Positions 1 to 6,278 are shown, numbered from the stretch's first letter. The stretch is DNA of 12,450 bases from DAOTUB01 sp034437455 (GCA_034437455.1 DAOTUB010000142.1:1-12450); one strand, 5' to 3'. Notes: generated by a model from the letters alone, not told the origin. Translations and numbers: made by a program.

Positions 1-2
1 TC

Positions 3-620
3 TTCGCCGATGGCAACGTCGTACACGCGATATTAGGCTCACGAGCTGGGGAGGAGGTGGTTTATGAACTGTTGACCTGGGAGGACGGCGAGTTCGAGCT
101 GGAGATGGACGTTACGCCGCCCGAACGAAGCATAACCGTTAGCTGGTCCGGCCTGCTCCTGGAGGGGATGCGCCGTATCGACGAGTGCGCCGCCGGATGG
201 GATGGGCTGGATGAAATCACAGAAATGGAGGTACAAAAAATGGCAACAAAGAAACGGAGTGAAGTACTGGCAGAGCACCTGGAGACGCTGTTGGAGCAAT
301 CGGCCGACGTCAACGGGGCCATCATCGTCGGCAGCGACGGCCTGGTGCTGGCCTCGAACATGCCGCTGGGGGGCCACGATGCCACCCGCGTGGGCGCAGA
401 GGGCGCGGCGCTGCTCGGTTTGAGCAAGCGCACGCTCGGCTCCCTCAAGTGCGGCGACTTTGAGGCTGCGATCCTGGAGGGCTCAGAGGGATGGGTCGTC
501 GCCCTCGGCGCCGGAGAGAAGGCCGTGGTGCTGGGGCTGACCGACGCGGAGGTGAACCTCGGCATGGCCCTGGTGGAGATGCGAGATATCGCCGGCGACG
601 TCGCTGAGACGCTGAGCTAG
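3..620 (+). CDS. DUF4388 (PATAN) - roadblock/LC7 protein, 5' end outside window
   Basis: The reading frame is open from base 3 at the left edge to the stop at 618-620, so the true start lies outside the window; the GTG at 57 is not a start. The first ~60 residues (FADGNVVHA, then LLTWEDGEFELE, then LLLEGMRRIDE) read as the C-terminal part of a DUF4388/PATAN domain, a family common in bacterial signalling proteins. After a ~15-residue linker, the rest (from MATKKRSEVLAEHLETLL) is a complete roadblock/LC7 domain with the central GAIIVGSDGLVLAS strand-turn and the late TDAEVNLG segment. Roadblock domains dimerise and regulate small GTPases; here the likely partner is the MglA-like protein at 6761. 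The two halves are in one frame, but a good ribosome site precedes the second Met (240), so a free roadblock protein may also be made. Family calls are confident; the fused form is likely but unproven. Confidence 0.85.
   Translation, partial: FADGNVVHAILGSRAGEEVVYELLTWEDGEFELEMDVTPPERSITVSWSGLLLEGMRRIDECAAGWDGLDEITEMEVQKMATKKRSEVLAEHLETLLEQSADVNGAIIVGSDGLVLASNMPLGGHDATRVGAEGAALLGLSKRTLGSLKCGDFEAAILEGSEGWVVALGAGEKAVVLGLTDAEVNLGMALVEMRDIAGDVAETLS
227..242 (+). promoter_or_regulatory. Internal ribosome binding site and ATG for the roadblock domain
   Basis: GGAGG at 227-231 is followed by 8 bases and an ATG at 240, in frame with the DUF4388 part upstream. Initiation here would give a free 126-residue roadblock protein, the usual size for the family. 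This suggests either dual expression (fusion plus free domain) or a recent in-frame fusion of two adjacent genes that kept the old start. Confidence 0.55.
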
Positions 621-658
621 TCGCCCCAGAAATAAACGTGAAAAAGGGAGAAAGCAAA

Positions 659-1126
659 ATGGCTACAGAAGAACAAAAAAAGACCCGTCAGATGAAACTG
701 TTCAACGAAGTGATCTTTGGTCTGGCCAAAGGAATGTGGGAACTGTTTGGTGAAGGCGCGTGGGGCACCGTCGCCGAGATCGGCGAAGAGATCCTCGAAG
801 AAATGGAACACGACATGGGCCTCGAGATCCAGGGTGAGAACCCCCACGACATCCTGACTGAACTGGAGCGTGTTTTGGTTGACGAGCTGGGCGCGTGCAA
901 GACTGCCGACCTCAAGATCGAGGATGGCCGCATCGACATCCTGGCCGAGGACTGCATCCTGTTGCACGCTTCACACGACCTGCAGAAAGAGGACATCCCG
1001 GCCTTTACCTGCATCCCAATGATGCTGGCAGCCGCCGTACTCCGCGAACGGTTGGGTCTCAAGGAGCGACTGCTCGGTGTCACGATCGAGGGCAACAAGT
1101 GTGACATCGCCTTCGAGATGATCTAA
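659..1126 (+). CDS. Cysteine-containing 155-residue protein, paralogue A (distantly V4R-like)
   Basis: I do not recognise a named family with confidence. The ATG at 659 is preceded by AGGGAG at 645-650 with an 8-base gap, so it is preferred over the in-frame GTG at 638. The N-terminal third (KLFNEVIFGLAKGMWELFGEGA, acidic EEILEEMEHDMG) looks helical. The C-terminal half has conserved features: DCILLHAS, then FTCIPMMLAAAVLRERLG, then a final strand ending NKCDIAFEMI. Cysteines near a helix-rich end and a terminal C-x-I/F strand recall V4R/hydrocarbon-binding proteins, which bind small ligands or metal and share a fold with eukaryotic TRAPP Bet3; this is a weak resemblance. There is no signal peptide, so it is cytoplasmic. 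It lies 38 bases after the roadblock gene and is probably co-transcribed with it. The N-terminal ~30 residues are identical to those of paralogue B at 1327. Confidence 0.75.
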   Translation: MATEEQKKTRQMKLFNEVIFGLAKGMWELFGEGAWGTVAEIGEEILEEMEHDMGLEIQGENPHDILTELERVLVDELGACKTADLKIEDGRIDILAEDCILLHASHDLQKEDIPAFTCIPMMLAAAVLRERLGLKERLLGVTIEGNKCDIAFEMI

Positions 1127-1157
1127 CGATCATCAGCACCTGTGGCCGACCATGTCC

Positions 1158-1235
1158 GTGGTCATTCAGGGGCAAACCGACGCCGAGGTCAACCCAGGCC
1201 TGATGTCACTCGAGACCGCAATGGCCAGAGGATGA
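1158..1235 (+). pseudogene. Decayed C-terminal remnant of a roadblock/LC7 gene
   Basis: The 200 bases between the two paralogues are not empty. Read in the frame starting at 1158 they give VVIQGQTDAEVNPG, then LMSLETAMARG and a stop at 1233-1235. This aligns with the end of the roadblock domain at 3-620 (VVLGLTDAEVNLG, then MALVEMRDIAG), with TDAEVN identical and a similar DNA match over ~25 bases. The rest of the domain is missing upstream, where paralogue A ends at 1126. It is best read as what remains of a second roadblock gene that once preceded paralogue B, as the intact one precedes paralogue A. No start or ribosome site supports expression. Confidence 0.65.
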
Positions 1236-1326
1236 CCGCGACCATGGGCTGAATCCCGACGCTGGCGAAACCCTACTAACCGCCGGTAAAGAAACCGGCC
1301 GACGATACGATAAGGAGACAATAGAA

Positions 1327-1794
1327 ATGGCTACGGAAGAACAGAAAAAGACTCGCCAGATGAAACTGTTCAACGAAGTGATCTTTGGCCTGGCCAAGGG
1401 GATGTGGGAGTTGTTCGGTGAGGGTGCTTTTGCTCTCTCAACCGAGATCGGCGAGGAGATCCTCGAAGAGATGGAGCACGACATGGGTCTGGAGATCCAG
1501 GGCGAGACGCCCCAGGACATTTTGACCGAGATCGAGCGTATCTATGTGGACGAGGTAGGCGGCGCGCTGGCAGCCGACCTCAAGATCAAGGACGATCGCA
1601 TTGACGTCTTTATCGAAGGCTGTATCCTGAAACACGCCTGCACTGACCTGCAGAAAGAGGGCATCAAGCCTTTTACCTGCGTGCCGATGATGCTGGCAGC
1701 CGCCGCCTTGCGCGAACGGCTAGGTCTCAAGGAACAGTTAGATGATATCGTCATCAAAGGCGACAAATGCGACATCGACTTTGTCCTAGTGTAA
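1327..1794 (+). CDS. Cysteine-containing 155-residue protein, paralogue B (distantly V4R-like)
   Basis: This is a close paralogue of the protein at 659-1126, of the same length and alignable end to end without gaps by eye. The first ~30 residues are identical; the middle differs most. The C-terminal half keeps the pattern and adds a cysteine: GCILKHACTDLQKEG, then PFTCVPMMLAAAALRERLG, ending DKCDIDFVLV. The cysteines at equivalent positions in both copies are the best candidates for ligand or metal binding. AGGAG at 1313-1317 lies 9 bases before the ATG. No membrane segment or signal peptide is seen. A hairpin (1800-1847) follows its stop. Its function is unknown. The duplication next to a roadblock remnant indicates it arose by copying a two-gene unit. 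Confidence 0.75.
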   Translation: MATEEQKKTRQMKLFNEVIFGLAKGMWELFGEGAFALSTEIGEEILEEMEHDMGLEIQGETPQDILTEIERIYVDEVGGALAADLKIKDDRIDVFIEGCILKHACTDLQKEGIKPFTCVPMMLAAAALRERLGLKEQLDDIVIKGDKCDIDFVLV

Positions 1795-1799
1795 AGCAC

Positions 1800-1847
1800 G
1801 TGGCAAGTAGCAGGCAGTGGGTATTCCTGCTGCTTGCTACTCGCCAC
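1800..1847 (+). repeat. Hairpin / inverted repeat between paralogue B and carbonic anhydrase
   Basis: GTGGCAAGTAGCAGGCAG (1800-1817) and CTGCTTGCTACTCGCCAC (1830-1847) form an 18-bp stem with one A-C mismatch and one G-U pair in RNA, around a 12-base loop. No U-run follows, so a classical intrinsic terminator is not supported. The stem ends just before the ribosome site of the next gene (1855-1860). It could be a REP-like interspersed repeat, an mRNA-processing site or an attenuating stem. Confidence 0.65.
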
Positions 1848-1867
1848 TCCAGCAAGGAGAAAATGAG

Positions 1868-2494
1868 ATGAGTAAGAATATTCACCCGAACGTGATTACG
1901 CCCTTCTGCCCGCAGACGGCGGAACCGGACATAGACCCCACCGCCTACGTCCATCCCCTGGCAGCCGCCATCGGCAATATCCACATCGGACGGCGGGTGC
2001 TGGTCTCGCCCTGCGCCTCGGTGCGTGGCGACGAAGGCCAGCCGATCTGGGTGGGCGACGAGGCGAATGTGCAGGACGGCGTGGTGCTCCACGCCCTGGA
2101 GACGTGGGAGGACGGCGAGCCGGTGGAAAAGAACCTGGTCACGGTGGATGGCAAGGAATACGCCGTATACATTGGCAAACGTGTATCGCTGGCACACCAG
2201 GCTCAGGTACATGGTCCGGCCGCGGTCGGAGACGACACGTTCATCGGCATGCAGGCCCTGGTTTTCAAGTCAGAGGTAGGAGCAAACTGCGTGGTCGAGC
2301 CGAAAGCTTTGCTCCTGGGAGTGAAGGTGGCCGACGGGCGGTACGTACCTGCCGGATCGGTGATCAAAACACAGACCGCTGCCAATGCCCTGCCGGTCAT
2401 CACCGACGATTACGCCTTCAAGCATCTGAACGAGGGCGTGGTACACGTCAACACCCACCTGGCCGATGGGTACAATGGAAAGAGTAAATCGTGA
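1868..2494 (+). CDS. cam: Gamma-class carbonic anhydrase, Cam type
   Basis: This enzyme interconverts CO2 and bicarbonate using a metal held by three histidines between subunits of a left-handed beta-helix trimer. The 208-residue product closely follows the archaeal Cam sequence, and all the known active-site positions can be found: metal ligands His75, His110 and His115; Arg53, Glu56, Asn67 and Gln69 (in SVRGDEG and ANVQDG); the proton-shuttle Glu78 in LHALE with the acidic loop (WEDGEPVEKN) after it; and Asn188 near the end. Many bacterial gamma-CA homologues lack the shuttle loop, so this one is predicted to be active. No signal peptide is seen, unlike the secreted archaeal form, so it should be cytoplasmic. 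The start is the ATG at 1868, 7 bases after AAGGAGA; the ATG at 1863 is out of frame and stops at once. It may serve a CO2/bicarbonate-dependent step in the cell; no carboxylase lies nearby. Confidence 0.93.
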   Translation: MSKNIHPNVITPFCPQTAEPDIDPTAYVHPLAAAIGNIHIGRRVLVSPCASVRGDEGQPIWVGDEANVQDGVVLHALETWEDGEPVEKNLVTVDGKEYAVYIGKRVSLAHQAQVHGPAAVGDDTFIGMQALVFKSEVGANCVVEPKALLLGVKVADGRYVPAGSVIKTQTAANALPVITDDYAFKHLNEGVVHVNTHLADGYNGKSKS

Positions 2495-2504
2495 GAAGCT
2501 ATGG

Positions 2505-2546
2505 CTGGGACCGGTCTTGAGAACACAAGATGGAGACCGGTCCCAG
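2505..2546 (+). terminator. Perfect 13-bp hairpin after cam (possible terminator or attenuator)
   Basis: CTGGGACCGGTCT (2505-2517) and AGACCGGTCCCAG (2534-2546) are perfect inverted copies around a 16-base loop, starting 10 bases after the cam stop and ending 37 bases before the next gene. The stem is GC-rich and strong, but only a weak T-containing stretch follows (CACCTTTGTC), so rho-independent termination is possible but not typical. Confidence 0.6.
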
Positions 2547-2583
2547 GTTCACACCTTTGTCTACTGACAGAAAAGGGGATGAG

Positions 2584-3012
2584 ATGATGAGTCCAAGGAA
2601 AGTGCACGATAACGAGGATGTAGCGATCGAGGCGGGCGCCGAGGGAGAAGCTGTCGAGATCAACACGGGCGACTGGATGAGCGAGGCGGAGACTGAGGCC
2701 GAGGTGTCGGAGGAGATCGCCGCAATTGAGGAGCAGGAGCCAAGCGCCGAGGCGGAAACTGTTGCAGAGGATGAGGAACAAATGGGCGAAAACAAAGTGG
2801 CTCTCAAAGCTCTGGGCAGGAATCTATACCAGATGGGATTAGACCTTGGCCTGGAGCCTGATGAAGCAGCCCTTCTTACAGGCGAGACCCAGCTTCCCGC
2901 CTTTATCGGCGAGGAGAGCGCGGAGGAATTCAAGCAAGGATTGGTCGAGGCCTATCAGGAGATGCTCGACCAGCGATTGCACAGCCTCAAGCAAAAGCTC
3001 GGGGTGGGCTAG
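2584..3012 (+). CDS. Small acidic protein of unknown function
   Basis: I do not recognise this 142-residue protein. The first ~70 residues are strongly acidic and low in complexity (many Glu, Ala and Asp), probably disordered. The rest (from NKVALKALGRNLYQMGLDLG to HSLKQKLGVG) looks like three or four amphipathic helices. GGGG at 2575-2578 precedes two consecutive in-frame ATGs (2584, 2587); either may be used. The longer frame from 2530 starts inside the hairpin and has no ribosome site. The gene closes the first block, just before the first MITE-like element. A flexible acidic arm plus a helical body would suit an adaptor or scaffold, but that is a guess. Confidence 0.6.
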   Translation: MMSPRKVHDNEDVAIEAGAEGEAVEINTGDWMSEAETEAEVSEEIAAIEEQEPSAEAETVAEDEEQMGENKVALKALGRNLYQMGLDLGLEPDEAALLTGETQLPAFIGEESAEEFKQGLVEAYQEMLDQRLHSLKQKLGVG

Positions 3013-3033
3013 AACACTTTGGGGGCTCGTAGT

Positions 3034-3182
3034 TCGACAATGGCACTGTACCTCTTTGTTCGCCGAAGGTCTCCCGACCGAGGCGGAACGCCCTGTTTTA
3101 GCCCCGAAAATGGCTCGGTCAGGAGACCTCGCCCAACGTAGGGGGCAAATCCAGCGTCATTAAGCTAATGTGCCATTGTCGA
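3034..3182. mobile_element. MITE-like element, copy A (149 bp)
   Basis: The ends are perfect 13-bp inverted repeats, TCGACAATGGCAC (3034-3046) and its complement (3170-3182). An inner inverted pair, AGGTCTCCCGACCGAG (3067-3082) and CTCGGTCAGGAGACCT (3114-3129), matches except for one base. The whole unit recurs in the same orientation at 7354-7503. It has no coding capacity. A TA dinucleotide lies two bases outside each terminal repeat, as also in the second copy, which would fit a TA-targeting (IS630/Tc1-like) transposase acting in trans; the exact ends are uncertain. Confidence 0.8.
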
Positions 3183-3214
3183 GGTAATACCGATTTCAAT
3201 CGTCATTACGCAGA

Positions 3215-3496
3215 ATGATGGAGGAGTTAGAACCGGTGGAGATGCGACAGCAAAGACACGACCATTTTCCTCACGTCTTTGCGTGGGAGGGACAGGAGTA
3301 CCTGGTCGAAGCGGTGGAGCAATGCTGGACCATCCCCCGCTGTGGAAGGGAAAACCGGGTGGAAGGATACTGCTTTCGCGTGCGGGCGCGTCCGAACGCT
3401 GGCAAAGCTGGTCAGGAGGTTGTCTTTGACCTGTTCGAGGACGCCCAAACCGGTACTTGGCACATGCAGAGACAGGTACAACGGGTAAAGCGATGA
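3215..3496 (+). CDS. Small DUF6504-like protein
   Basis: This 93-residue protein is rich in aromatic and charged residues. From about residue 18 its pattern (HFPHVFAWEGQEYLVEAVEQCW, then GYCFRVRA, then VFDLFEDAQTGTWHMQRQ) resembles small bacterial proteins grouped as DUF6504, which have no assigned function. It begins just after the right end of the first MITE-like element and is the first gene of the amidoligase operon; its stop overlaps the amidoligase start (ATGA at 3493-3496), which implies translational coupling. The start is unsure: ATGs at 3215 and 3218 have no clear ribosome site, and a Met at 3242 is another option. The family match is by eye only. Confidence 0.6.
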   Translation: MMEELEPVEMRQQRHDHFPHVFAWEGQEYLVEAVEQCWTIPRCGRENRVEGYCFRVRARPNAGKAGQEVVFDLFEDAQTGTWHMQRQVQRVKR

Positions 3497-4809
3497 AAGA
3501 ACCGATCATCTTTCGGCGCGACGACTGTCTGAGCCAGGAGCAGGCGATGTACTGGAAAGACCTGCTCTACCGGACGGTCAAGATCGGCACCGAGGTCGAG
3601 TTTGCTATGCCCAAGGGGGTCAGGAAGAGGGACTTTATGCCTCCCCTCGTCGAGACCCTGCAGCCGACGAAGGATCTGACCCACCTGGGCCGCTACGGCG
3701 TCCTGGACGTGGTGAGCGAGCACTGCGGGATCGAGATCCAGGTCATCGGTCGCCAGCCCTACTACCCGGCGCTGATGGAGCAGTACCGCGCTATCCTCGA
3801 CCCGCTGCTGGAGCGCGGGGTGCGCGCGCGGGCCACCTGTGGCCTGCACTACCACGCCCTGACCATCGGCCTGAGCGAGCCGGTGCCCGAGATCATCCTG
3901 GCCAACGTCTGGAACCTGACCCGGCGCTACGCTCCTGCCCTGCGCTTTCTGACCAGCGGCGGAGACAGTCACGAGGCGCTCTGTCGGCGGCGCAACTATA
4001 CCAGCCACCTGGAGATGGTGCGCCACACGCCGGGCGCCCATTCGATGCGCGTGATTCAGCAGTTTCTGTGCGAGAGCAAGCGCGTGCCGGAACACCAGAA
4101 CTTTTTCAACCTGGAGCACGTTACCTTCACCGACGCGGGCGCGGTGCGGGATTTCCACCTCGAGTTCCGTTTCCCCGACGCCGACCTGGCGCCCAGCTCC
4201 ATCGTGGCCAAGACGTTCCTCTTCCTGGCCATGCTGCTCAAGGCGGTGGAGATGAGCCAGTACGGCGTGATCCACGTGGGTCGCATCCGGGAGTGGCAAC
4301 GCAAGAAGGAGCTTCTCGACATGCTGAGCAACAACAACGGGAACCTGGCGACCAGCGACACCTCCCAGGTCACGCCAGAGATGATCGACGAGCTGCGGAC
4401 GGGCTGCCGCGAGCTGCTGGAGCTGCTCAAGCCGATCTTTGTCCGCTTCGCCCGCGTCGGCTGCGAGGGGAGCGAGGAGCACCCGGCTTTCGAGGTGCTC
4501 AATCTGCTGGCCGAGACGCCGCTGTCCCTTTTGCGCGCCAGCGGGCGGGATTGGCGCGAGATCGAGCAGATGTTGAGCGAGCGGGCCGCCGTCGCGTCGG
4601 GCGAGTGGGACAAGAGCGACCGGCGGTTGATCCGCCTGATCGAGCTGGCCGAGTTGACGACCCGCACCTCGCCAGAGGCCTGGAAGTGGGAGTCGGCGCG
4701 GGAGCTTTTTCTCACCCCGCAGGAATTGGAGCGGAGGCTGGAACGGCTGGACGGTTGGCGCGGATTGAAGTGGGACGTGGACCTGGGGACGATGGTTTTT
4801 CTGGGGTAG
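3493..4809 (+). CDS. Amidoligase (COOH-NH2 ligase, glutamine-synthetase fold)
   Basis: This is predicted to form an amide bond between a carboxylate and an amine at the cost of ATP, as in the Amidoligase_2 family. Of its 438 residues, about 25-260 carry the family signatures: VKIGTEVEFAMP (metal-binding Glu34 and Glu36), CGIEIQV (around 78-84), the hallmark CGLHYHA (116-122), the Arg-rich RRRNYTSHLEM (165-175), and the acidic/Arg strand FHLEFRFPDADL (221-232). The C-terminal ~180 residues are helical and without a clear family. It starts at ATG 3493, overlapping the upstream stop; a Met 12 codons earlier would lie deep in that gene. The substrate cannot be read from sequence; known relatives are proposed to modify peptides or proteins or to build small peptide-like metabolites. 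The amidotransferase-like gene that follows is a recurrent partner of this family. Confidence 0.85.
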   Translation: MKEPIIFRRDDCLSQEQAMYWKDLLYRTVKIGTEVEFAMPKGVRKRDFMPPLVETLQPTKDLTHLGRYGVLDVVSEHCGIEIQVIGRQPYYPALMEQYRAILDPLLERGVRARATCGLHYHALTIGLSEPVPEIILANVWNLTRRYAPALRFLTSGGDSHEALCRRRNYTSHLEMVRHTPGAHSMRVIQQFLCESKRVPEHQNFFNLEHVTFTDAGAVRDFHLEFRFPDADLAPSSIVAKTFLFLAMLLKAVEMSQYGVIHVGRIREWQRKKELLDMLSNNNGNLATSDTSQVTPEMIDELRTGCRELLELLKPIFVRFARVGCEGSEEHPAFEVLNLLAETPLSLLRASGRDWREIEQMLSERAAVASGEWDKSDRRLIRLIELAELTTRTSPEAWKWESARELFLTPQELERRLERLDGWRGLKWDVDLGTMVFLG

Positions 4810-4822
4810 TTTCTAATAACAG

Positions 4823-4902
4823 TCGTCATTTCGAGCGGAACGGAACGCAGCGGAGTGGAATCGCAGCGTCGTGTGGCGGCACACGACGCCACACGGAGAA
4901 AT
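4823..4902. repeat. Interspersed repeat with overlapping hairpins
   Basis: The stretch begins with GTCATTTCGAGCG-type sequence and ends in GGAGAAATCT, the two ends of an intergenic repeat style I know from several bacterial phyla including Chloroflexota. Inside, CGTCGTGTG (4867-4875) and CACACGACG (4880-4888) form a perfect 9-bp stem with a 4-base loop. An alternative 8-bp stem uses GTGTGGCG (4871-4878) and CGCCACAC (4887-4894). It separates the amidoligase and amidotransferase genes by ~150 bases, the only loose junction in this operon. Confidence 0.5.
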
Positions 4903-4938
4903 CTTTGTTCGCCAAAGGTCTCCTGACCGAGGCGGAAG
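4903..4938. mobile_element. Internal fragment of the MITE-like element, copy C
   Basis: CTTTGTTCGCC, then AAGGTCTCCTGACCGAGGC, match the left interior of the elements at 3034 and 7354 with one or two differences. No terminal inverted repeats are present, and the inner right arm is missing. It is either a remnant of a larger insertion or a shared repeat module. It lies just upstream of the amidotransferase ribosome site. Confidence 0.6.
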
Positions 4939-4961
4939 AAACCTTCTGAGAGGGAGACATT

Positions 4962-5768
4962 ATGTGTGGACTGACCGGAGTGTTGTTGTACCCGGCTCAT
5001 CGCTCAGCGGAGGAATGGCGGGAAATCGCCGACGTGGCGACCGTCAACCTGGTCTTTAACGAGGAGCGGGGGCGGGAGGCGGCGGGCGTCGCCGTGATCC
5101 AGGCCGATGGAAGCTGTCAGGTCTTTAAACAGCCGACGCCAGCCTCGGAACTGGTGGAGATGCAGGGATATCGCCGGCTGCTCTCGACCGTCGGCGACGA
5201 TACCGTCTGTATCCTGGGCCACACGCGGATGCCGACCAAAGGCAGCATCTGGCGCAACGTCAACAACCATCCCGTGCTGACCAAGCATGTCGTAGGCGTC
5301 CACAACGGCGTCATTTTCAACGACGATTCTCTCTTTGCCCAAACGGGGTTGCCGCGAGCGGGGGAAGTGGACAGCGAGGTCATTTTCCGGCTGCTGGACA
5401 CCATCAGTCCGCTGGAGCACAATGGCCGGTACCTCGAGTTGGTAGAGCAAAAGGTCAGCCTGTTGGATGGAATCTTTGCCACTCTCTCGGTGGATCTCAG
5501 GAGGCCGACCAGGTTGTTGGTCCTGAAGCACCTGCGGCCCCTGTGTCTGCACTATGAGCAAAAGTGGCAGGCGTTGTTCTTCTCTTCTCGCTATCTTTTT
5601 CTGCGCCAGGCCTTTGGTCGCAGCGTCATCACCGAGGCGTTGGAGAGTGGATGGGGGTTTTACTTTGACGCAGCGCATTTGCCCAGGAACGGCAGTCAGC
5701 CGCTCTTTTCTTTCGACATCGCGACGAAGGATGAGGCTGCGCTGCCACTAGTGGAGGTGGTGGAATGA
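4962..5768 (+). CDS. Class II glutamine amidotransferase-like protein
   Basis: This is an N-terminal-nucleophile (Ntn) hydrolase of the GATase_2/GlmS-N type, predicted to release ammonia from glutamine or to act on a related amide. The Met is followed directly by Cys2, the expected nucleophile after Met removal. Other family positions are seen: RGREAAGVAV (36-45, like the RGYDSAG of GlmS), GHTRMPTKG (86-94), NNHPV (101-105), GVHNGVIFND (112-121) and DSEV (137-140). At 268 residues it is a stand-alone domain without a synthase part. GAGGGAG lies just before the ATG at 4962. Its likely partner is the amidoligase upstream, either supplying nitrogen or trimming gamma-glutamyl products; which one is unclear. 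Its TGA overlaps the next start (ATGA at 5765-5768). Confidence 0.87.
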   Translation: MCGLTGVLLYPAHRSAEEWREIADVATVNLVFNEERGREAAGVAVIQADGSCQVFKQPTPASELVEMQGYRRLLSTVGDDTVCILGHTRMPTKGSIWRNVNNHPVLTKHVVGVHNGVIFNDDSLFAQTGLPRAGEVDSEVIFRLLDTISPLEHNGRYLELVEQKVSLLDGIFATLSVDLRRPTRLLVLKHLRPLCLHYEQKWQALFFSSRYLFLRQAFGRSVITEALESGWGFYFDAAHLPRNGSQPLFSFDIATKDEAALPLVEVVE

Positions 5769-6256
5769 GGACAGGGATCTCCTTGCCGAGCAATCTAGCT
5801 GAGCAGATGGATAGGATCCTGAAGGGTCTGCGTCATCAGACGGAAGCGGAGTGTATCTTGCTGGCTGACGTCAGTGGCCAGTTGATCAGCGTTCAAGGCG
5901 AGCTAAAAGGGATCGATCCGACACTCATGGCCGCGCTGGCGGCCGCCGACGTGGTGGCCACAGCCGAACTGACCCGGCTGATTGGTGGGACGGATCCAGG
6001 CGGCGCCATGCTCCGCGAGGGCAGGCGCGTGAACGTATACCTTTTTGAAGTGGCCAGACGTTTTGTGTTGGTCGTCGTCTTTCGGACCACCACGCTTGCG
6101 GCCGTGGTGGGCATGGCGGGCCGGCGCGCAGTCGATAGACTGCGCCCGCTGGTCGTCGAGTTCGAAGACCAAACGAGCGCGCCCAACCCAATCTCCAACC
6201 GCGGATTCGGCGACACACTGGCCAAGGAATTGGATAAAGCATTTGGCGGATTGTGA
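5765..6256 (+). CDS. MglB-like roadblock/LC7 protein 1
   Basis: This is a 163-residue roadblock domain protein. The core has AECILLADVSGQLISVQG (about 28-45), DPTLMAALAAADVVATAEL, and a later strand-helix unit RRFVLVVVFR...VGMAGRRAVDRLRP. Such proteins dimerise and act on MglA-type GTPases as activating or exchange partners. It is longer than the usual ~120 residues because of a linker and a C-terminal helix, FGDTLAKELDKAFGGL, that is shared with the next gene. The ATG at 5765 overlaps the amidotransferase stop. It is paralogous to the protein at 6279. The GTPase two genes downstream is the obvious partner. Confidence 0.88.
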   Translation: MRTGISLPSNLAEQMDRILKGLRHQTEAECILLADVSGQLISVQGELKGIDPTLMAALAAADVVATAELTRLIGGTDPGGAMLREGRRVNVYLFEVARRFVLVVVFRTTTLAAVVGMAGRRAVDRLRPLVVEFEDQTSAPNPISNRGFGDTLAKELDKAFGGL

Positions 6257-6278
6257 TTCAGAACGTGGAGGGTGAGAC

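Noticed and set aside
2530..2583. Earlier in-frame ATG for the acidic protein
   Set aside because: It lies within the loop of the perfect hairpin and has no ribosome site; 2584/2587 follow GGGG at good distance.
3034..3182. CRISPR or tandem repeat array
   Set aside because: The repeats are two distant copies of one 150-bp unit with terminal inverted repeats, not short direct repeats with spacers.
3160..3190. Promoter (TTAAGC / TAATAC) at the right end of MITE copy A for the operon
   Set aside because: The -35 match is poor and the gap is 19 bases; not strong enough to list.
3412..4482. Long minus-strand ORF (356 codons) opposite the amidoligase gene
   Set aside because: It lies antisense to a gene with clear family motifs, its product is rich in His/Leu/Gln/Val without recognisable motifs, and it is explained by GC-rich codon use on the other strand.
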